NCBI RefSeq assembly: GCF_042684585.1
Contig: NZ_JBHULS010000001.1
Span: 496,001 to 560,000 of the forward strand
DNA: 64,000 nucleotides
Reading direction: 5' to 3'
From: Algorimicrobium sediminis
GTDB lineage: Bacteria > Bacteroidota > Bacteroidia > Flavobacteriales > Flavobacteriaceae
Both the position numbers and the translations under genes were made by a program. Positions 60,308 to 64,000 of the stretch are shown here, one piece after another. How positions within the stretch are numbered: position 1 is the first letter of the stretch; each line of letters opens with the position of its first letter. The notes beneath the pieces were generated by a model. The model was not told where the DNA came from and ran no database searches. It worked only from the letters and a program-made list of their open reading frames with translations.

Positions 60308-61614
60308 AGGGTATTAAAGTTGTTAATTTTAATGTTTTGGGCCTTTAAATCGAACATTAAATTGTACAAACCGAAGAAAGTACGGTTCATATAAATAAAA
60401 TGTTTAGATCCACGGTTACCATTCATTTTACGTAATTCGGTGTTTTTTGAATATTTTTCGCCTAAATCGGCTATTCGTCCAAAAAATTGGGCATCAGAAA
60501 AATCGAAAATTTCCGAGTGAAATGGCTGGGTAAAAATGCTTAACATTTCATGAAACATATCGGTAAAAAACTGCAATTCGCTATCGGAATCTTCTGGTTT
60601 TAAAATTTCTAATTCAAATAGTTTCTGACGAAATATATCTTTGTTATCTATGGACGATTTTTCAGCTAGTTCAAAATAAGGTACATAAAACGTTTCTGGA
60701 ATGGTTTTCATACAACCAAAATCTAATGCAATTAAGTTGCCTTCATCACTAATTAAAAAATTACCAGGATGCGGATCGGCATGAACTTTTTTTAGTTTGT
60801 GAATTTGAAACATATAAAAATCCCATAACGATTGTCCGATTTGGTTGGATAGGTCTTGGTTGGTATTAACGGCCGTAAATTCCGACAAGTGCTTACCTAC
60901 CATATAATCCATGGTAATAATGCGTTCCGAGGAAAATTCAGGATAATAGCTTGGAAACTTTAAATATGGTATGTGTTTACAAGCTTCGGCAATTTCAAGA
61001 CTTTGCGCAAGTTCTAGGTTGTAATTTGTTTCTTCAACTAATTTATTTTCTACTTCTTTAAAATACTTGTCGGAGTCTTTACCCTTTATATTAAACATTT
61101 GAATAGCAATGGGTTTTACCATCGCTAAATCCGATTGAATGCTATCCGCTACGCCAGGATACTGTATTTTAACAGCTAATTTTTTGCCATATTTTTCAGC
61201 TATATGCACTTGCCCAATACTAGCAGCATTAACCGAGGTGGAATTAAAACTATCGAAAATAGCATCTGGTGCCTGACCAAAATATTTTTTGAAGGTTTTT
61301 ATAACCAAAGGCGGCGACAATGGGGGCACAGAAAACTGCGCTAACGAAAATTTTTCAACGTAAGCTTGTGGTAAAATACTTTTTTCCATGCTTAACATTT
61401 GAGCCACTTTTAAGGCGCTGCCCTTAAGTTGTTTAAGGCCGTTGTAAATATCTTCTGCATTATTTTGATTGAGCTTTTCTTTGGCTTCTAGTTCCGATTT
61501 AGTAAGCTTATCGCCATAATATTTAATATAATTTACGCCAACTTTGGCACCTGTTTTTACAAGTTTACTAGCGCGTTGTATTTTGCTAGTAGGAATGCTA
61601 TCAATAGTTTTCAT
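60304..61614 (-). CDS. AarF/ABC1/UbiB-type atypical kinase
   Basis: The 436-residue protein has the ABC1 signature KQLKGSALKVAQMLSME (K-x-G-Q-like KxGS here, near residue 62), AVKIQYPGVADSIQSDL near 168, KVHADPHPGNFLIS near 271 with catalytic H-A-D-x-x-x-G-N, and IALDFGCMK near 291. It is a protein-kinase-like ATPase, in bacteria linked to ubiquinone or isoprenoid lipid synthesis. The K-x-G-Q motif has Ser for Gln (LKGSALKVAQ), a known variation. It lies seven bases after the TetR gene and overlaps the flavin reductase gene by four. Confidence 0.88.
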   Translation of the reverse strand: MKTIDSIPTSKIQRASKLVKTGAKVGVNYIKYYGDKLTKSELEAKEKLNQNNAEDIYNGLKQLKGSALKVAQMLSMEKSILPQAYVEKFSLAQFSVPPLSPPLVIKTFKKYFGQAPDAIFDSFNSTSVNAASIGQVHIAEKYGKKLAVKIQYPGVADSIQSDLAMVKPIAIQMFNIKGKDSDKYFKEVENKLVEETNYNLELAQSLEIAEACKHIPYLKFPSYYPEFSSERIITMDYMVGKHLSEFTAVNTNQDLSNQIGQSLWDFYMFQIHKLKKVHADPHPGNFLISDEGNLIALDFGCMKTIPETFYVPYFELAEKSSIDNKDIFRQKLFELEILKPEDSDSELQFFTDMFHEMLSIFTQPFHSEIFDFSDAQFFGRIADLGEKYSKNTELRKMNGNRGSKHFIYMNRTFFGLYNLMFDLKAQNIKINNFNTL

Positions 61615-61621
61615 AGGCTTT

Positions 61622-62266
61622 TTAGTGCATTTTTTCTTTAAAAAGAAATTTTCCTAAATCTAAAACACTTTTAAGAGGTTTGACATCCATTAAATCAAAT
61701 CCGGCGTTAATGGCTTTTTCAATAAAAATATCTGTTTTTTCAAAAGAAGCAGATGTATCATCCATCCAAAATTTCATGACCATCATAAGTTGAATCCAAA
61801 ATGATTCCTGCTTGGTGTAGTCCTGAAGCTTTGTTATCCGCGGCTCTTTAATGTCTATCGACTCGATATCCAAAGTGTCAATAAATTTCTTGAACGCTTG
61901 CTTAAGTTCGGACAAAGTCGACATGGCTTTTGGGCCTTTATCTTTTAAGGCATAAACTACGTAACTGCGGTTGGCTGTTAAGTTTTCAAAAAACGTGAAA
62001 TAGAAGCTCAATAATTTATTTCTTGCATCAAAGCTTTGGTAGTCTTCGCTAGCTTCTAAAACACGCATGGTGTTGTTGAAAAATATTTTGAAAATAGCTT
62101 TCTCTAAAGCTTCAAACGACGCAAAGTGTTTGTAAAAATCGGCTTCATCAAAATTATTGTCTTTTGCAAATGCATACACGCTTTTTGGCGCCTGATTGTG
62201 CATTAAAACATAGTCCATGTAAAATGAAATAAGCTTGTCCGGTGTCATGTTTTTCTTTTTTGCCAT
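61622..62266 (-). CDS. TetR family transcriptional regulator
   Basis: The 214-residue protein has a TetR-type N-terminal DNA-binding domain (TPDKLISFYMDYVLMHNQAP near residue 7, AFAKDNNFDEADFYKHFASFEALEKAIF near 30 in two parts) and a helical ligand domain. The H-F-A-S-F-E-A-L-E segment is the usual Y/F-x-H-F-x-x-K/F-E-x-L pattern. The ATG at 62266 (MAKKKNMTPDK) is chosen; an ATG 51 bases upstream is in frame but gives an unusual leader. It heads the whole leftward run and is thus the first candidate for its regulator. Confidence 0.85.
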   Translation of the reverse strand: MAKKKNMTPDKLISFYMDYVLMHNQAPKSVYAFAKDNNFDEADFYKHFASFEALEKAIFKIFFNNTMRVLEASEDYQSFDARNKLLSFYFTFFENLTANRSYVVYALKDKGPKAMSTLSELKQAFKKFIDTLDIESIDIKEPRITKLQDYTKQESFWIQLMMVMKFWMDDTSASFEKTDIFIEKAINAGFDLMDVKPLKSVLDLGKFLFKEKMH

Positions 62267-62398
62267 AATAGTAAAATTCTTCGGTAAAGATACAAAATGT
62301 TTAACAATTTTAATCAAAAGTTAAACACTAATTTTATAAAATTTTCTCACATAAAGATAGGGCTTTTAAAAGGTTTTTTATGGGGGTTTATTCTTTTA

Positions 62399-62512
62399 TT
62401 AACACAGGTTACTACAGCTGCCATCTTCCTGTTTTAGGGAGTTGAAGCGCTTGTTTAAATAGAATTGTTTAGCGCTTAAAAACAGCGTTTTAAAACCCGT
62501 ATTTTGCTGTTT
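62399..62512 (-). pseudogene. protein-like 37-codon frame without canonical start (fragment or non-ATG small gene)
   Basis: On the minus strand between stops at 62515-62513 and 62401-62399, the frame reads (…)FKTLFLSAKQFYLNKRF followed by NSLKQEDGSCSNLC. The composition, the K-R-F-N-S-L-K-Q run and the Cys-containing tail look protein-like, not random. There is no ATG, GTG or TTG in frame; a CTG lies at the KT-L position. Either a small gene lost its start, or a rare start codon is used, or a frameshift joins it to an ATG-started frame (MCRIFNLC...) about 60 bases upstream. Confidence 0.3.
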
Positions 62513-62815
62513 TTATGCTGCTTATTAACACATAGATTAAAAATGCGACACATAATTTGCTGGTAATTTTTTATTTTTAGGTTGAAGTAAAAGAAAGCTA
62601 ATACCATTTTAAAAAACGTATTATTTTAACATTTAAGCAAATGGAAATTAGCTATAACGTGGATTGTATGGGGCTTTTTTATTGAAAAAATGGATAAAAC
62701 CACGGACATAAATTCCTAAAAATTTGCGAGTTATTTGCATCAATTAGTAATTTAGGAAACTACAAGCGCCGAGTTATTTAAGTTTTACTTAACAAAAATT
62801 AGAATGCTTTACCTG

Positions 62816-62823
62816 TATTTTTG
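62816..62823 (+). promoter_or_regulatory. -7 element TATTTTTG before the DUF2911 gene
   Basis: TATTTTTG fits TAnnTTTG and lies 33 bases before the start codon at 62857. No TTG is seen at the -33 position. Confidence 0.4.
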
Positions 62824-62856
62824 ACAATTAATAAGAACCAATTAAATTTTATATTC

Positions 62857-63705
62857 ATGAAAAAAGTAGTTTTATGTTTTGCCGCTTTGGTATGCACCAT
62901 TGGCTTACAGGCGCAAGTTTCTACACCGGAGTCTAGTCCGTTTAGTAAGGTAGAACAAAAAGTTGGATTAACCGATGTTACCATCGAATATTCGCGACCA
63001 GGTGTTAAAGGGCGTACCATTTTTGGTGGTTTAGAAGCCTACGATAAAATGTGGCGCACGGGAGCCAACAAAAATACGGTTGTTACGTTTAGCGATCCGG
63101 TTACCATAAATGATTACAATTTGGAGGCAGGATCTTACGCGTTATTTACAAAGCCAGGAGCTTCTATTTGGGAAGTTTATTTTTATTCGGATACCAATAA
63201 TTGGGGAACGCCAAGAAACTGGGATGAGAGTAAAGTGGTTGCTATTGCTAAAATAAAAGCAGAAAAAACACCAGCTTTGGTAGAAACCTTTACTATTGAT
63301 ATTAACAATATTAAAACGGATTCCGCTGTCATGGAAATTAAGTGGGAAAATACGTCGGTGCGTGTGCCTTTTATGGTTCCAACAGACGAGAAAGTTTTAA
63401 AGTCTATAAACAGTGCTTTAAATGGGACACCTAAAGCAAGCGATTATTACGCTTCGGCTGCTTATTATTACAATGAAGGAAAGGACATAAAGCAAGCTAA
63501 AGAATGGATTGATAAAGCCATTAATATGATGGAAGAGCCTGCTTTTTATCAAATAAGACAACAGGCGTTAATTTATGCGCGCGCTGGCGATAAAGAAAAT
63601 GCTATTAAACTTGCTAAAGAATCTTTAGAAGCTTCAAAAAAAGCAGGGAATATGCAATACGTTAAATTTAACGAAGAATCGTTGAAAGAGTGGGGCGCTA
63701 ACTAA
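62857..63705 (+). CDS. exported DUF2911 family protein
   Basis: The 282-residue precursor (from the ATG at 62857) has a Sec signal peptide (after GLQAQ, about residue 20). DUF2911 follows at about 25-170: QKVGLTDVTIEYSRPGVKGR, AYDKMWRTGANKNTVVTFSD and LEAGSYALFTKPGASIWEVY are its hallmark blocks. The last 100 residues are helical and TPR-like (NEGKDIKQAKEWIDKAINMM, AGDKENAIKLAKESLEASKK). The frame is open upstream to an alternative start at 62821, but only 62857 puts the signal peptide at the N-terminus. Function unknown. The next gene starts within its stop codon (TAATG). Confidence 0.88.
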   Translation: MKKVVLCFAALVCTIGLQAQVSTPESSPFSKVEQKVGLTDVTIEYSRPGVKGRTIFGGLEAYDKMWRTGANKNTVVTFSDPVTINDYNLEAGSYALFTKPGASIWEVYFYSDTNNWGTPRNWDESKVVAIAKIKAEKTPALVETFTIDINNIKTDSAVMEIKWENTSVRVPFMVPTDEKVLKSINSALNGTPKASDYYASAAYYYNEGKDIKQAKEWIDKAINMMEEPAFYQIRQQALIYARAGDKENAIKLAKESLEASKKAGNMQYVKFNEESLKEWGAN

Positions 63706-64000
63706 TGATTAGGCGTCTTGGTTTTTTCAGCATACTAGTATTACTTTCCGTGACAGCTGTGTCGCAAGAAGCGGAATGGTTATCCGGAACCTTATTTGTT
63801 ACGGATGGAAGTGTTAAAAGTGGTATGGTTAAAATACCACAGCCAACAAAATCCATAAGAATTGGCGCCAATAAAATTGCGTTCAAATTAGATGAAAATG
63901 CAAAAACGGAACGGTTTAAAAATTCCGAAATCGCTTCGGTTATTTTAAACTCTGAAGCGCATGGTAGCGCTAAATATGTAATGGTTATAGTTGACAAGAA
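63705..64000 (+). CDS. exported protein of unknown function (cut by window edge)
   Basis: An ATG at 63705 overlaps the stop of the DUF2911 gene by one base and opens a frame running to the right edge. The product starts MIRRLGFFSILVLLSVTAVS with cleavage after about residue 19, then QEAEWLSGTLFVTDGSVKSG and MVKIPQPTKSIRIGANKIAF. Such a G-x-V-x-x-D-G start is common in Bacteroidota proteins that carry a short strand-rich repeat. Only 98 residues are visible, so no function can be given. Confidence 0.7.
   Translation, partial: MIRRLGFFSILVLLSVTAVSQEAEWLSGTLFVTDGSVKSGMVKIPQPTKSIRIGANKIAFKLDENAKTERFKNSEIASVILNSEAHGSAKYVMVIVDK

Larger units (their letters stand above)
62267..62856. other. intergenic region upstream of TetR with a degenerate or unusual small frame
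   Basis: These 590 bases hold inverted repeats (AAAAACAGC at 62478-62486 with GCTGTTTTT at 62506-62514; AGCGCTT at 62446 and 62471) and a minus-strand open frame at 62512-62399 without a normal start codon that reads like a protein. A promoter-like TATTTTTG (62816-62823) lies before the DUF2911 gene. The rest shows nothing I can name. Confidence 0.5.

Noticed and set aside
62446..62477. Two AGCGCTT repeats as TetR operators
   Set aside because: Spacing of 25 bases and lack of longer symmetry do not fit a TetR operator, and both lie in the protein-like frame at 62512-62399.
1..64000. CRISPR arrays, insertion sequences, phage or integrative elements, rRNA genes
   Set aside because: No regularly spaced repeats, transposase, integrase or rRNA-like sequence was seen; base composition and gene style are even along the window.

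Overview
The window comes from an AT-rich chromosome of a Bacteroidota bacterium, almost certainly a (probably marine) member of the Flavobacteriaceae. The signs are type IX secretion C-terminal sorting domains, a TonB-dependent B12 receptor paired with a surface beta-propeller lipoprotein, promoters of the TTG-N18/19-TAnnTTTG type, TAA stops with A-rich leaders instead of Shine-Dalgarno sites, and families largely confined to this phylum (DUF4199, DUF4290, DUF6175, the Lacal_2735 type, the Bacteroidota GlmU-related enzyme). I see no IS element, phage, integrase, CRISPR array or rRNA. The window is ordinary chromosome with several well-defined modules.

Layout. 1-8.3 kb: start of a leftward RNA methyltransferase gene, a BNR-repeat lipoprotein, a leftward sigma/anti-sigma-like/periplasmic-protein operon, and a leftward envelope set (DUF4199, glycosyltransferase, phosphohexomutase, ABC exporter). 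8.3-17.3 kb: L31, GlmU-related enzyme, oligopeptide-binding lipoprotein, T9SS cargo, hydrolase, lytic transglycosylase and cardiolipin synthase. 17.3-25.6 kb: L34, CarB, a second T9SS cargo, DUF3307/SatD, thioesterase and RmuC. 25.6-29.3 kb: four secreted proteins in one tight operon of unknown function. 29.5-36 kb: vitamin B12 uptake, with BtuF-BtuC-BtuD running left and a cobalamin riboswitch-BtuB-BtuG unit running right. 36-48.3 kb: a PLP enzyme, an SDR, tRNA-Met(CAT), START-like protein, class IV aminotransferase, YqgE, HU, Fmt-RecQ-kinase, DUF493, DUF4290 and MurA.

48.4-62.3 kb is the most remarkable part: about 18 genes, all leftward and mostly overlapping or only a few bases apart, headed by a TetR regulator. 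They encode four different photolyase/cryptochrome flavoproteins (class I CPD photolyase, a divergent FAD-binding photolyase homologue, an iron-sulfur (6-4)-type photolyase and a DASH cryptochrome). Around these lie DUF2256, TIGR03643, GTP cyclohydrolase I, two SDR proteins (one without its catalytic Tyr), a flavin reductase, an AarF-type kinase, TspO, a periplasmic glutathione peroxidase and small proteins. This looks like a light/UV and photo-oxidative stress regulon. The window ends with a DUF2911 protein and a truncated secreted protein.

Genes too short to be picked up easily include rpmH (53 aa), a 35-aa membrane protein beside the B12 riboswitch, a 56-aa Lacal_2735-type protein, a TTG-started 46-aa DUF2256 protein, and a start-less protein-like frame upstream of the TetR gene.
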